Shown here: positions 16,173-25,165 of the stretch, one piece after another
Position numbering within the stretch: position 1 is the first letter of the stretch
How the letters are laid out: every line of letters starts with the position of its first letter
NCBI RefSeq assembly: GCF_024198215.1
Contig: NZ_JAKCFA010000001.1
Location: forward strand, 434,001 to 498,000
Length of the DNA stretch: 64,000 nt
Direction of reading: 5' to 3'
From: Myxococcus qinghaiensis
Lineage (GTDB): Bacteria; Myxococcota; Myxococcia; Myxococcales; Myxococcaceae
Position numbers and translations under genes: made by a program
Notes under the pieces: model-generated
The model's input: only the letters and a program-made list of their open reading frames with translations
What the model was told of the DNA's origin: nothing
Databases searched by the model: none

Positions 16173-17342
16173 TTACGGAGCCCTGCCTGAAGGCAGGCGA
16201 CTCCAGAGCGCTTCACCATGCGCCGCGTGGCAGGTGTCGCCCACCAGGTCCAACGCGAGCTGTCGATTCCGCGTGGCCACGGACGCGGGGGCCGCGAGCA
16301 GCCCCGTCTCGTCCATCCTCCGCAGCGTGTTCTCCAGGTACCGGCGCGCCCGCTCCACGGTCTCCTGCTGGACGGCGGTGGGGCGCCAGCCGGTGTCGTC
16401 GCGGAAGCGTCCGAGTGTCTCGAGCAAGTGCCCCTGGAACTTCAGCATCTGCGCCAGCACCTGCTCGCGCTGCGTGGGCAGCGAGGCCCAGGCCGTCTCG
16501 TACTGCCGCATCTCCGAGTCCAGCCGGTACAGCAGCACGTCCACCTGCGCCGCCAGCCGGGGCTTCCACGCCGCGCGCACGGACGGGTGACGCGCCCAGC
16601 CGGCCACGGCCTGGAAGTAGTGCAGGCCACCGCAGGGGTGCGCGTAGATGCCCTGGCCTCGCTTGGGCACCTCGGGGCGCCTGGCCTTCAAGCCCGAAGC
16701 GAGCTCGGCCTGCTCCGCCTCCAGCGTGGTGAGCGCGCGCTCCATCACCGCGTTCACGCTCACCTGTTGGCCCGTGCCGTCGCGGAACGTGTCGCCGGGA
16801 CGTGAGGTCAGCGAGAGGACATCCAGCCTCCAGGCACTCTCCGCCGAGGTCACCTGGTCCATCCGGAAGTCGCGCTTCACGTCCTCCACCAGCTCGCGCA
16901 GCGTCACCGGGCCCCATGACGCCGTGAAGCGCTGGGACAGCGGCAGGCCCGCTGCCAGCAACGTCTTCACCTGAAGGGCGGGGTGGGGCTCCACCGGGGT
17001 GCCATCGGACGTGAAGGGCTCGAAGAAGAGGTCGGCCCGCTTCGAGGGCGCGTCTTCGAGCGCGGGCGTTCGGCGCAGGAAGTCGGCCACCACCACGTCG
17101 GAAGCGAGCCGGCCGTCACTCGCGCGGAAGTCGCGGCCGTCCAGCACGACACCATGCGCGAGCGCCCACGGGTTGCGCGCGTCCGAGGCCCAGGCGCGGC
17201 ACCGTCCGGCCAGCTCCTCACCTGGCAGCGGTGGTGCAGCCGCCGCCGACGTCGCGAGTACAGAGAAGAGGAGGAGTAGGGGCGTCTGGAAACAACAGAG
17301 CGCGCGCCGGGCGGAGTTCGCCACCGGCGCGCGCTCTTGCAT
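16173..17342 (-). CDS. Exported protein of unknown function at end of efflux operon
   Basis: A 389-residue protein with an N-terminal signal (hydrophobic TPLLLLFSVLATSAAAA, cleavage near residue 36). The mature protein is helical and charged, with a conserved-looking Cys/His segment GIYAHPCGGLHYFQAVAGW (about 247-265) and a second Cys/His near the end (DTCHAAHGE). No family recognised. Its ATG follows the marR stop by one base (TAGGATG), so it is co-transcribed with the efflux genes and may work in the envelope alongside them. Confidence 0.75.
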   Translation of the reverse strand: MQERAPVANSARRALCCFQTPLLLLFSVLATSAAAAPPLPGEELAGRCRAWASDARNPWALAHGVVLDGRDFRASDGRLASDVVVADFLRRTPALEDAPSKRADLFFEPFTSDGTPVEPHPALQVKTLLAAGLPLSQRFTASWGPVTLRELVEDVKRDFRMDQVTSAESAWRLDVLSLTSRPGDTFRDGTGQQVSVNAVMERALTTLEAEQAELASGLKARRPEVPKRGQGIYAHPCGGLHYFQAVAGWARHPSVRAAWKPRLAAQVDVLLYRLDSEMRQYETAWASLPTQREQVLAQMLKFQGHLLETLGRFRDDTGWRPTAVQQETVERARRYLENTLRRMDETGLLAAPASVATRNRQLALDLVGDTCHAAHGEALWSRLPSGRAP

Positions 17343-17343
17343 C

Positions 17344-17913
17344 CTAGACCGCCTGTTCGGAGGTGGTGCCTCCGAGCCGCTTCAGCATCCGCTCCAGCAG
17401 GCCAAAGAGGGCCTCCTGGTCATCGGGCGGAAGCAGGTCCAGCATGCGTCGCAGGCCCTGGTCGACGCTGCGACTGATGAGGTTGAAGAGCTTGACGCCC
17501 TCCTGGGTGAGCTGCGCGACGACGGCGCGCCGGTCCTCGGCGTCCCTCGTGCGCTCCACCAGCTTCATGGCCTCCAGCCGGTCCACCACGCCAGTGATGG
17601 TCTTCTTGGTGATGCCGACACGCTGGGCAAGGACTCCCACGTGCGTGGGGCCATCATTGCCCAGCCACATCAACGCGTGGATCTGCGTGGGGGTGAGCTG
17701 ATTGCTCTCGCAGATGCCATGGAGCGGATCTCTCAAGGAGCGGTACCGCCCGAGCTGGATGATGAGCTCGTGCAGCCGCCGTGACGCGGGCGTGGGTGAG
17801 TCTCCCTCGGCCTCGGAGGGCAGGGCGTCGCCCTCCTCGGTGAGCTCGAGCTCCTCCTCGCCTGCGCCGGACGGCTGCACGCGGAGGGCCGGTCTGTGGG
17901 CCGGCACTCGCAT
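17344..17913 (-). CDS. MarR-family transcriptional regulator
   Basis: A 189-residue winged-helix regulator. The MarR core covers about residues 45-180: the recognition region is LAQRVGITKKTITGVVDRLE and the wing is ERTRDAEDRRAVVAQLT with the conserved D-x-R. The first 40 residues are an acidic, Pro-rich extension. The ATG shares its A with the TGA of the RND pump gene, so translation is coupled. MarR proteins usually repress neighbouring efflux genes and are released by the exported compound. The inverted repeat in the operon promoter (22286-22301) is a good candidate target. Inducer unknown. Confidence 0.9.
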   Translation of the reverse strand: MRVPAHRPALRVQPSGAGEEELELTEEGDALPSEAEGDSPTPASRRLHELIIQLGRYRSLRDPLHGICESNQLTPTQIHALMWLGNDGPTHVGVLAQRVGITKKTITGVVDRLEAMKLVERTRDAEDRRAVVAQLTQEGVKLFNLISRSVDQGLRRMLDLLPPDDQEALFGLLERMLKRLGGTTSEQAV

Positions 17914-20900
17914 CAGGCCGTCTCCACTCGCGCGGCGGCCGCCACCGCGGGCTTCTCGCCGTGCGGGCCCACCGCGTGCGGCGTGCCATGGTCCGGGGCG
18001 GTGCCCGGGCCCTTGCGCCGCTTGAACTTCTCGGTGAGCTGATCCAACAGCGAGTACACCACCGGCACCACGCCGAGCGTCAGCACGGTGGAGGTGATGA
18101 GGCCGCCGATGATGGTGATGGCCATGGGCGCCCGCGTCTCAGCGCCGTCACCCCGGGCGATGGCCACCGGAATCATGCCGGCGATCATCGCGATGGTCGT
18201 CATGAGAATCGGACGCAAACGAACCGGAGCCGCGCCCAGCAGGGCCTCCGTGGCGCTCTTGCCTTCCTCACGCAGCTGCAGCGTGAAGTCGACCAGGAGG
18301 ATGCCGTTCTTCACCACCAGACCCATGAGCATGATGACGCCGATGAGGGCGAACATCGACATGGCCTGGCCGGTGATGAGCAGCGCGCCAATGGCGCCGA
18401 TGAAGGCGAAGGGCAGCGACAGCATGATGGTGAACGGGTGGATGAGGCTCTCGAACTGCGCCGCCAGAATCATGTACACGAGGATGATGCCGAGCAGCAG
18501 CGCGGCGCCGAACGCGGCCACCGCCTTGCCCAGCTCCTTCGCGTTGCCCTCGAAGTCGTAGATCATCCCCTTGGGCACTTCCTTCTCCGCCGTCGCGTTC
18601 ATGAAGGCCACGGCGTCACCCAACTGGTAGCCGGAGGCCAGGTTGGCGAGCAGGGTGATCTGCCGCTTCTGGGACTCACGGTCGATCTGCACCGGACCAT
18701 CCGCCGGAGTGACGGAGGCCAGGTTGCGCAGCTCCACGAGCTGCCCGCTGGGAGCGCGCACCGTGAGCTTGCCGAGCGCATCGGCGGAGGCCAGGGTCTC
18801 CGACGGCAGCCGCAGCTTCACCTCGTACGTCTCGCCGCCCTCGCGGTAGTCCGCGAACTTGTCGCGACCGAGGAAGGCGCGCAGCGTGCTGCCCAGCGAC
18901 GCGGCCGGCACGCCGAGGCTGGCGGCGCGCTCGCGGTCCACCACCACGTCGTACTGGGGCTTGCCGGAGCGGTACGTGGAGTCGATGTCCACCAGCCCCT
19001 TGTTGGTCTTCATCGCCGTCTTCATCTTCTCCGAGGTGGCGATGAGCTCCTGCCAGTTGTCGCCGCGCAGGTTGAACTGCACCTGCTGCGAGCGCGAACC
19101 ACCACCCGCGATGCCGGTGACGTCCTGCACGGTGACGGACACGCCCGGGCGGGGCTTGATGGCGCCGCGCAGATACGTCTTCAGCTCTCCCTGGGGATAG
19201 CTGCGCTCCTTGATGGGCACCAGGTTGATGAGCAGCTCGCCCTTGTGCACTTCCTCCTGCACGCCGCCGCCGACGGTGGCGAAGGTGGAGGCGATGCCGG
19301 GCAGCCCGCGCACCTGCGCGTCGAGCTGGTCGATCTCCGCCTGCGTCTCATGGAGCGTCGAGCCGATGGGGAGCTCCACCGCCAGCTTGATGTTCCCGTT
19401 GTCCGACTCAGGGATGAACGTGAACTTGAGGAAGCGGGCCAGGCCGAAGGTCGCGAAGAGCACCACCACCGCCACCACCATCGTCACCAGGCGGCGCCGG
19501 AGGATGGTCGCGAGAATCTTGCGGTAGCCGTTCTCCATGCCCACCAGCACCTTCTCCACCACCGCGGACACGCCCGTGGGCTGACCGTGGTGGCGCAGCA
19601 TGCGCGAGGACAGCATGGGCGTGAGCGTCATGGACACGGCGTAGGAGATGAGCGTCGCCACCGCCACCGTGACACCGAACTGGTAGAAGAACATGCCCAT
19701 GATGCCGTCCATGAACGCCACGGGGATGAACACCGCGACGATGGCCAGCGTCACCGCGAGCACGGCGAGGGCAATCTGCCCCGCGCCGTCCAGCGCGGCC
19801 TGCATGGGCGTCTTTCCCTCCTCCATGTGACGGACGATGTTCTCGATGACGACGATGGCGTCGTCGATGAGCAGACCGATGGAGAGCGTCAGCGCCAGCA
19901 TCGTCACCATGTTGAAGGTGAAACCCAGCGCCGCCATCACCGCGAAGGTTCCGACCACCGACACCGGCAGGGCGACGGCCGCGACGATGGTGGAGTTCAG
20001 GTTGCGCAGGAACACCAGCACGATGACCACGGCGAGGATGCCGCCGAGCACCATGTCGAACTGCACCGAGGCGATGGACGAGCGGATGAACCGCGCGTTG
20101 TCCGACACCAGCTCCACCTTGATGCCCTCGGGCAGCCGGCTGTTGAGCTCGCCCAGGGACTCCTTGACGAGCGAGGCCACCTGCACCGTGTTGGAGCCGG
20201 ACTGCTTGCGCACCACCAGCGCCACCGCGCTGCGGTCGCCGTTCTTCGCGGCGCCACGCGCTTCCTCGGGGCCGTCCACCACGTCGGCGATGTCTCGCAC
20301 GCGCACCGGCGCGCCGTTGGGGCTGGCGATGATGATGTTGCGAATCTCATCCACGCTCTTCGCCTCGGACGTCAGACGAAGCACGCGCTCGCGACCGCCG
20401 TCCATGGTGCGGCCACCCGGGACGTCCAGGCTCTGCGCGCGCACCGCCTGGCTCACGTCGCTGATGGCCAGCCCGAAGCCGCGCAGGCGGTCCGGGTCGA
20501 CGACGAGCGCGATCTCCCGCTCACGACCGCCGATGACGTCGATGCTGCCGACGCCCTTCTGACGCTGCAGCGCGGGCTTGAGGATGTCCTCCGCCGTGCG
20601 CGTCAGCTCTTCAATCGGGAGCGCGCCGGACAGCGACAGGGTGATGATGGGGGCCGCGCCGATGTCGAACTTCTCGACGACGGGCGTCTCGATTTCGGTC
20701 GGCAGCTTGCTCAGCGTCGCCTGGACGCGATCTCGCACGTCCTGCGCGGCCACGTCCACCTTGCTGGCCAGCGTGAAGCGCACGACGATCTGCGACACGC
20801 TCTCCATGTTGATGGAGCGAAGCTGCTCCACGCCGTTGAGCGTGTTGAGCGCCTCTTCCAGCGGATCACTGACGTTCTTTTCAATCGTCTCCGGGTCCGC

Positions 20901-21059
20901 GCCAGGGAGGACGGTCGTCACGGTGACGACAGGGAAGTCGACGTCGGGGAACTGATCGACGCCGATGCGGGGGTACGCGTTGATGCCGAACACGACCACG
21001 GCCATCATCAACATGGCGGTGAAGATGGGTCGTGAAATGAATGTCTTGAGCGGGCTCAT
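17913..21059 (-). CDS. RND efflux pump, inner-membrane subunit (HAE1 type)
   Basis: A 1048-residue AcrB/MexB-like proton-driven transporter. TM1 follows the start (FISRPIFTAMLMMAVVV), and large periplasmic loops lie after TM1 and TM7. The proton-relay aspartate pair is in GLLIDDAIVVIEN (about residues 405-410) within TM4, and the second repeat has the matching GLVVKNGILLVDF in TM10. Its relatedness is to multidrug rather than heavy-metal pumps. It follows the adaptor gene by 35 bases and overlaps marR. No outer-membrane TolC-type gene lies in the window, so that component must be encoded elsewhere. Confidence 0.95.
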   Translation of the reverse strand: MSPLKTFISRPIFTAMLMMAVVVFGINAYPRIGVDQFPDVDFPVVTVTTVLPGADPETIEKNVSDPLEEALNTLNGVEQLRSINMESVSQIVVRFTLASKVDVAAQDVRDRVQATLSKLPTEIETPVVEKFDIGAAPIITLSLSGALPIEELTRTAEDILKPALQRQKGVGSIDVIGGREREIALVVDPDRLRGFGLAISDVSQAVRAQSLDVPGGRTMDGGRERVLRLTSEAKSVDEIRNIIIASPNGAPVRVRDIADVVDGPEEARGAAKNGDRSAVALVVRKQSGSNTVQVASLVKESLGELNSRLPEGIKVELVSDNARFIRSSIASVQFDMVLGGILAVVIVLVFLRNLNSTIVAAVALPVSVVGTFAVMAALGFTFNMVTMLALTLSIGLLIDDAIVVIENIVRHMEEGKTPMQAALDGAGQIALAVLAVTLAIVAVFIPVAFMDGIMGMFFYQFGVTVAVATLISYAVSMTLTPMLSSRMLRHHGQPTGVSAVVEKVLVGMENGYRKILATILRRRLVTMVVAVVVLFATFGLARFLKFTFIPESDNGNIKLAVELPIGSTLHETQAEIDQLDAQVRGLPGIASTFATVGGGVQEEVHKGELLINLVPIKERSYPQGELKTYLRGAIKPRPGVSVTVQDVTGIAGGGSRSQQVQFNLRGDNWQELIATSEKMKTAMKTNKGLVDIDSTYRSGKPQYDVVVDRERAASLGVPAASLGSTLRAFLGRDKFADYREGGETYEVKLRLPSETLASADALGKLTVRAPSGQLVELRNLASVTPADGPVQIDRESQKRQITLLANLASGYQLGDAVAFMNATAEKEVPKGMIYDFEGNAKELGKAVAAFGAALLLGIILVYMILAAQFESLIHPFTIMLSLPFAFIGAIGALLITGQAMSMFALIGVIMLMGLVVKNGILLVDFTLQLREEGKSATEALLGAAPVRLRPILMTTIAMIAGMIPVAIARGDGAETRAPMAITIIGGLITSTVLTLGVVPVVYSLLDQLTEKFKRRKGPGTAPDHGTPHAVGPHGEKPAVAAAARVETA

Positions 21060-21094
21060 TCAGGAAGTCCCATGAGTTGAGGGGAGGGCAGGCG

Positions 21095-22195
21095 TCACTG
21101 CACCACGCGGACGGCCGTGCCCTCCTTCACGTCCAGGGAGGAGTCGGCGAGCACGCGCTCGTCGGCCGCCAGGCCCTGGAGAATGCGCACGTAGCCGGGG
21201 AGCACGCGCTCCACGCGCACGTCGCGCTTGCGCACGGTGCCGTCCTGCACCACCCACACGAAGCCCTGCTGGCCCCGCGAGCTGACGGCCTGCGTCGGCA
21301 GGAAGAGGCCCTTGTCGTCGGACTGGCCCGCCACGTTGGAGAAGTCCAGGTCCACCAGCGCGCCCGGGCGCAGCGGCGAGGCCGTCTCACCCACCACGTC
21401 CGCCAGCACCTCCACCGTGCGGTTGGTGGCGTCGACGGTGGCGCCCACCGTGGCGACCGTCACCTCGAAGCGCATGCCGCTGGGGCTCACGGTGCCCTGC
21501 GTCTTCGTGCCGGGCTTGACCTTGTCCACCACGGACTCGGGCACCAGCGCGCGCACTTCCAGGCCGGTGATGTCCACCAGCGTGAAGACGGGCGTGGGCG
21601 GCATCATCGCCACCGTGTCGCCGATGTTCTTCATCCGCGCGGTGATGACGCCGTCGAAGGGCGCGATGATGGACATGTCGCGCAGGTTCTCCTCCGCCAT
21701 GCGCAGCGCGGCGGCGGCCTGGGCGGCCTGGGCGGCGGCCTGCTTCGTGCCGATCTCCGCCTGATCCAACCCCGCCGCGGCGATACCGCCGGACTCCGCC
21801 ACCTTGCGGGTGCGCTCCAGGTTGTTCGTCGCCAGCTGCAGTCCCGCGTCCGCGGCCGCCTTCACCGCCCGGGCCTGCTCCACGCCGATGGCGACGTTGG
21901 AGGTGTCCAGGACCGCCAGGGGCTGGCCCTTCTTCACCTTGTCGCCCACCTTCACCAGCATCTTCGCCAGGGTGCCGGTGGCCTGCGCGCTCAGCGTCGC
22001 CTCCTGCTTGGAGCGGACCTGCCCCGTCACCCGGGTGACGCTGGCCTCCAGCTCCGTCGCCGGGGTGATGGCTCGCACGCCCACCGCTGCCGCTCCCTCC
22101 TGCTGCGGAAGCGCGGGCTTGTCACCGCCCTTGGCACAGCCAGTCGTCGTCATCACCGCCGCCAGCACCGCGGCCACCCACATGCGTCGAATCAC
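21095..22195 (-). CDS. RND efflux periplasmic adaptor (membrane-fusion lipoprotein)
   Basis: About 366 residues from GTG 22195 (AGGA 5 bases upstream). A signal with lipobox T-T-G-C (VMTTTGCAKGG) makes it a lipoprotein of the AcrA type. The biotinyl-lipoyl halves are visible as VTGQVRSKQEATLSAQ with LVKVGDKVKKGQPLAVLD, and later IIAPFDGVITARMKNIGD. Between them lies an Ala-rich alpha hairpin (about residues 105-165), followed by the beta-barrel and membrane-proximal domains. It links the pump to an outer-membrane channel. It is the first gene of the efflux operon, about 79 bases after the predicted transcription start. Confidence 0.92.
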   Translation of the reverse strand: MIRRMWVAAVLAAVMTTTGCAKGGDKPALPQQEGAAAVGVRAITPATELEASVTRVTGQVRSKQEATLSAQATGTLAKMLVKVGDKVKKGQPLAVLDTSNVAIGVEQARAVKAAADAGLQLATNNLERTRKVAESGGIAAAGLDQAEIGTKQAAAQAAQAAAALRMAEENLRDMSIIAPFDGVITARMKNIGDTVAMMPPTPVFTLVDITGLEVRALVPESVVDKVKPGTKTQGTVSPSGMRFEVTVATVGATVDATNRTVEVLADVVGETASPLRPGALVDLDFSNVAGQSDDKGLFLPTQAVSSRGQQGFVWVVQDGTVRKRDVRVERVLPGYVRILQGLAADERVLADSSLDVKEGTAVRVVQ

Positions 22196-22280
22196 GGTCG
22201 TCCTGCTCCTGCCAGCTCGCGGACCCCGGACCCCTCCAGGACTCCACACCGGCTCAAACCTTGGAATTTCTGCGGCCCGG

Positions 22281-22308
22281 AAACTACAGTCCCTGAACTG
22301 TCTGTCAA
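22281..22308 (-). promoter_or_regulatory. Predicted promoter of the RND efflux operon
   Basis: On the minus strand a perfect -35 TTGACA (22308-22303), 16 bases, then TAGTTT (22286-22281). Start of transcription expected near 22274, giving a leader of about 79 bases. The strong -35 and overlapping operator suggest a repressed, inducible promoter. Confidence 0.55.
22286..22301. promoter_or_regulatory. Inverted repeat in the efflux promoter spacer, candidate MarR operator
   Basis: Perfect repeat ACAGT-N6-ACTGT filling the spacer between -35 and -10. Its 16-base span and place fit a MarR dimer that competes with RNA polymerase. Assigning it to the MarR protein of the same operon is inference. 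Confidence 0.45.
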
Positions 22309-22548
22309 GGGGATACTCCGCGATGCGGACTATCTCCCGCCGGGCCTACTTAATGCCCGCCTGCCTGGCAAGCAGGACTTTCTTCGCGGGCTGCCCCAGA
22401 GGGCAGGGCACTGATTCGCCCCAAGCGCCCGCCTGGAAGCCTCCTGGAATGGCTCGCTGCGTCAGCATCGCACAGTCGCCAGAATCGTGGCTCGTCGCGT
22501 CACGTTCGGGGCGCTGGCGGTCCTTGTTGCTTCCCGAGGACGCCTGTT
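22309..22548. other. Non-coding divergent gap between efflux operon and acyl-CoA dehydrogenase
   Basis: The gap from 22196 to 22597 is divergent. Besides the two regulatory sites at its sides, these bases show no credible gene or hairpin. A weak -35-like TTGTTG at 22524 could serve the acyl-CoA dehydrogenase gene. Confidence 0.4.
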
Positions 22549-22566
22549 ATTGATTCGAAAATCAAT
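22549..22566. promoter_or_regulatory. Perfect inverted repeat upstream of acyl-CoA dehydrogenase
   Basis: ATTGATT-CGAA-AATCAAT, a 7-4-7 perfect and AT-rich palindrome in otherwise GC-rich DNA, ending 31 bases before the ATG at 22598. It lies where the -10 or +1 is expected and is a likely repressor site, possibly for a fatty-acid or acyl-CoA responsive regulator. Confidence 0.5.
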
Positions 22567-22597
22567 CTTGTTGTCCCCCCGCCAATGAGGAGAGTGC

Positions 22598-23737
22598 ATG
22601 CCGAACCCGTTCACCGAGGAGCACGAGGCCTTCCGCAGGACGGTGCGAGCCTTCGTCGACAAGGAGATGGCGCCGTACGGACTGGAGTGGGACCGGGCCG
22701 GCATCTTCCCGCGTGAGCTGTTCAAGAAGTGCGCGGACCTGGGCTTCCTCGGCATCAACCATGACCCGAAGTTCGGCGGCAGCGGGCTGGACTACTGGTA
22801 CGTGACGGCGTTCTGCGAGGAGCTGAGCTACAGCAAGAACGCGGGGGTGAACATGGCGCTGCTGGTGCAGAGCCAGATGGCCACGCCCATCATCAACGAG
22901 ATTGGCACCGACGAGCAGAAGCGGGAGTTCCTGGAGCCCGCGCTCAAGGGCGAGAAGATCGCCGCGCTGGGCGTGAGCGAGCCGGGGTGCGGCTCGGACG
23001 TGGCGAGCATCAAGACGACGGCGCGCCGGGACGGCGACGACTACGTCATCAACGGCTCGAAGATGTGGATCACCAACGGCACGCGCGCGGACTTCATCAC
23101 CCTGGCGGTGCGCACGGGGGGCGAGGGCTACGGCGGCATCTCCCTGGTGACGTTCCCCACGGACGTGAAGGGGTTCAGCGTCTCCAAGAAGCTGGACAAG
23201 ATTGGCAACCTGTCCTCGGACACGGCCATCCTCTACTTCGAGGACTGCCGCATCCCCGCCCGCTACGTGCTGGGCGAGGAGAACGAGGGCTTCTACCACA
23301 TCATGACGAACTTCCAGGGCGAGCGCCTGGTCGGCGCCATCACCACCGTGGCCGGCATGGAGCGGATGATGGAGGACGCCATCCAGTACGGCAACGAGCG
23401 CGAGGCGTTCGGCCGGCCGCTGATGAAGTTCCAGGTGTGGCGCCACAAGTTCGTGGAGCACCTGACGGCGATTGAAGCGGCGAAGCGGCTGACGTACCAC
23501 GCGGTGGACCTCTTCGACCGGAAGGAGAGCCCCGTGAAGGAGGTCTCCATGGCGAAGCTGTTCGCGGGCGACCTGGCCCAGCGCGTGGCCTACGACACGC
23601 AGCAGTTCTTCGGCGGCATGGGCTACATCGAGGAGACGCCCATCGCCCGCATGTGGCGCGACGTGCGCCTCATCACCATCGGCGGCGGTACCTCCGAGGT
23701 GATGAAGGAGATCATCTCGAAGCTCTACGGCTTCTAG
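22598..23737 (+). CDS. Acyl-CoA dehydrogenase
   Basis: A 379-residue FAD-dependent dehydrogenase that introduces the alpha,beta double bond into acyl-CoA. The signatures [18 protein letters not shown] and the FAD-binding [12 protein letters not shown] are present, and the C-terminal quartet ends [18 protein letters not shown]. The usual MCAD catalytic glutamate near the C-terminus is replaced (IGGGTSEVM has Gly there), while E242 in [10 protein letters not shown] matches the catalytic glutamate of long-chain and isovaleryl-CoA dehydrogenases. It therefore belongs to that subgroup; the substrate could be long-chain or branched. AGGAGAG lies just before the ATG. It is probably monocistronic, with a hairpin downstream. 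Confidence 0.93.
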   Translation: MPNPFTEEHEAFRRTVRAFVDKEMAPYGLEWDRAGIFPRELFKKCADLGFLGINHDPKFGGSGLDYWYVTAFCEELSYSKNAGVNMALLVQSQMATPIINEIGTDEQKREFLEPALKGEKIAALGVSEPGCGSDVASIKTTARRDGDDYVINGSKMWITNGTRADFITLAVRTGGEGYGGISLVTFPTDVKGFSVSKKLDKIGNLSSDTAILYFEDCRIPARYVLGEENEGFYHIMTNFQGERLVGAITTVAGMERMMEDAIQYGNEREAFGRPLMKFQVWRHKFVEHLTAIEAAKRLTYHAVDLFDRKESPVKEVSMAKLFAGDLAQRVAYDTQQFFGGMGYIEETPIARMWRDVRLITIGGGTSEVMKEIISKLYGF

Positions 23738-23749
23738 AGCCGTGCCTGC

Positions 23750-23779
23750 CGGGCGGGTCCTTCAGTCAGGGCCCGCCCG
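23750..23779 (+). terminator. Terminator hairpin after acyl-CoA dehydrogenase
   Basis: CGGGCGGG (23750-23757) pairs perfectly with CCCGCCCG (23772-23779), 12 bases after the stop codon; the tail TCGTCGTTCC is only modestly T-rich. Confidence 0.5.
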
Positions 23780-23831
23780 TCGTCGTTCCACTGCGGCACG
23801 AAGCCACGGGCTCTCGACGACGAGCCGGGGC

Positions 23832-24140
23832 CTACCGGATGCCCTGCTGCTGCTGCGCGTAGGTGCCGCTGTTCTGCTCCTCCTCCAGGACCTGGATGGC
23901 CGCGCTGCCCGCCGCCGCCGCGCCGGCACCGGTGGGCGAGCCGTCCGCGGGACGCGGCTGACACACGCACCCGGCCGAGCTGCGGATGACGACCACCGCG
24001 CCCAACTCCATGTCCAGGTCGGTGCAGATCTTCTTGCACTCGGTGGCCCGCTCCTTGGGCACGGCGTAGTTGGTGGCGCCGATGGTGGTGCAGCCAGTCA
24101 GGCACAGCAGCGCGGACAGGACGAGGAGGTCGCGGGTCAT
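23832..24140 (-). CDS. Small lipoprotein, unknown function
   Basis: A 102-residue protein starting at ATG 24140. MTRDLLVLSALLCLTGCTT is a signal with lipobox L-T-G-C. The mature part carries four more cysteines (ECKKICTDLD and AGCVCQPRP), which could form two disulfides in the periplasm, then an Ala/Gly linker and a Gln-rich tail. No family recognised. It is convergent with the acyl-CoA dehydrogenase gene and divergent from the gene at 24198, so it stands alone. Confidence 0.75.
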   Translation of the reverse strand: MTRDLLVLSALLCLTGCTTIGATNYAVPKERATECKKICTDLDMELGAVVVIRSSAGCVCQPRPADGSPTGAGAAAAGSAAIQVLEEEQNSGTYAQQQQGIR

Positions 24141-24197
24141 GTCCCGCCGTTTAGCATGGGCCGCGCGGTCGGCTAGGGTGTCGCCCCGGAGGTGGTG

Positions 24198-24809
24198 ATG
24201 GCACCCGTGATTCCGGCGAGCGTGGCGTGGTACGTGACGGGCCGTTTCTACCTGTCGTCGGAGGACTCGACGCTCCAGGACCTGGGCTACTTCCTGCACC
24301 TGGAGGGACTGCGCGGGCCGCTGCTCGAGGACCCCACCGGGAAGGTGGCCGAGGCCACCGCGCTGCTGACCTTCCGCTCCACGCCGTTCAAGTCCGTGTC
24401 GATTGACAACGGCGGGCTGTCGCTGAGCGTGGACCCCGTGGGGGACTTCACCGTCTACCTCAAGGAGCCGGGCCATGGGCGGGCCCACTTCGACGACCCG
24501 GCGTCGTTCTCCGAAGGGCGTCCCATCGCCACGTTCCGTCGGGCAAGCCTCGTCGTGGGTGGCGCGTTCAGCGGACCCGCGAGCACCGGCCGCTCGCTGT
24601 CGATGAACGTCTTCACGGCCCGCCTCGTGTGGAGCACCGCCTTCGAGCTTCATGGCGAGCGCTACGACTTGAAGGAGCTCCTGCCCCACGGAATCACGCA
24701 GTGGGGAGAGTCCGGCCCCACCGCGCTGGCGAGTCCGCCGCCGGGCTTCTCCAAGGTCGTCCCGTTCGTGGGCTCGGCGGTGGCCGTGGGCCCCGGGCCC
24801 ATGCGCTGA
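24198..24809 (+). CDS. Conserved-looking cytoplasmic protein, unknown function
   Basis: A 203-residue soluble protein without signal peptide or membrane segment. GGAGG lies 5 bases before the ATG at 24198. The composition alternates strand-forming segments (TALLTFRSTPFKSVSIDNGG, FTVYLKEPG, SLSMNVFTARLVWSTAF), suggesting a beta-sandwich or barrel. I do not recognise a family or motif. It converges with the zinc-ribbon gene, ending 9 bases from it. Confidence 0.75.
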   Translation: MAPVIPASVAWYVTGRFYLSSEDSTLQDLGYFLHLEGLRGPLLEDPTGKVAEATALLTFRSTPFKSVSIDNGGLSLSVDPVGDFTVYLKEPGHGRAHFDDPASFSEGRPIATFRRASLVVGGAFSGPASTGRSLSMNVFTARLVWSTAFELHGERYDLKELLPHGITQWGESGPTALASPPPGFSKVVPFVGSAVAVGPGPMR

Positions 24810-24818
24810 AGCGCCGCG

Positions 24819-25106
24819 TCAGCGCTTCCTGAACAGGGCCTCCGCGGCGGTCATCATCGCGTCGCGGCTGGCCTTCGCGTGCAGGCCGCCTTCGCCCACC
24901 TGGAAGAGCTCGCAGAAGTTGGCGCAGTCCTTGTCGGAGGGCACTTCGGCGAAGGGCTCCTTGCACTCCTTGGCGACGCTCGGCTCGAAGTGCCGACAGT
25001 TGCGGCACGAGCGCACGTCCTCTTCGCAGCTCGGACAGGTGTCGCCACGTCCCACCTGGTTGCCGATGATATCGAGCGTGTGTCCACAGTGCGCACAGCC
25101 GGGCAT
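24819..25106 (-). CDS. Zinc-ribbon protein
   Basis: A 95-residue protein from ATG 25106 (GGAGG 5 bases upstream). It starts MPGCAHCGHTLD; with DTCPSCEED this forms a four-cysteine zinc ribbon (C-x2-C ... C-x2-C, residues 4-30). A further Cys cluster follows (VRSCRNCRHFEP, KECKEPF, DCANFCELF), so a second metal site is likely. No catalytic domain is seen. Small ribbons of this kind are often protein- or nucleic-acid-binding adaptors; the role here is unknown. The gene is on the same strand as the two-helix membrane protein, 59 bases downstream of it. Confidence 0.8.
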   Translation of the reverse strand: MPGCAHCGHTLDIIGNQVGRGDTCPSCEEDVRSCRNCRHFEPSVAKECKEPFAEVPSDKDCANFCELFQVGEGGLHAKASRDAMMTAAEALFRKR

Positions 25107-25165
25107 GGCCACCTCCGCGAGAGCAGGGGTGCCATTGTGCCAGCGCGCGAAGCTGCTCGGGAGTC

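Noticed and set aside
17961..21035. 1024-codon open frame opposite the RND pump gene
   Set aside because: His/Arg/Gln-rich antisense translation without motifs; the minus frame encodes a standard RND transporter.
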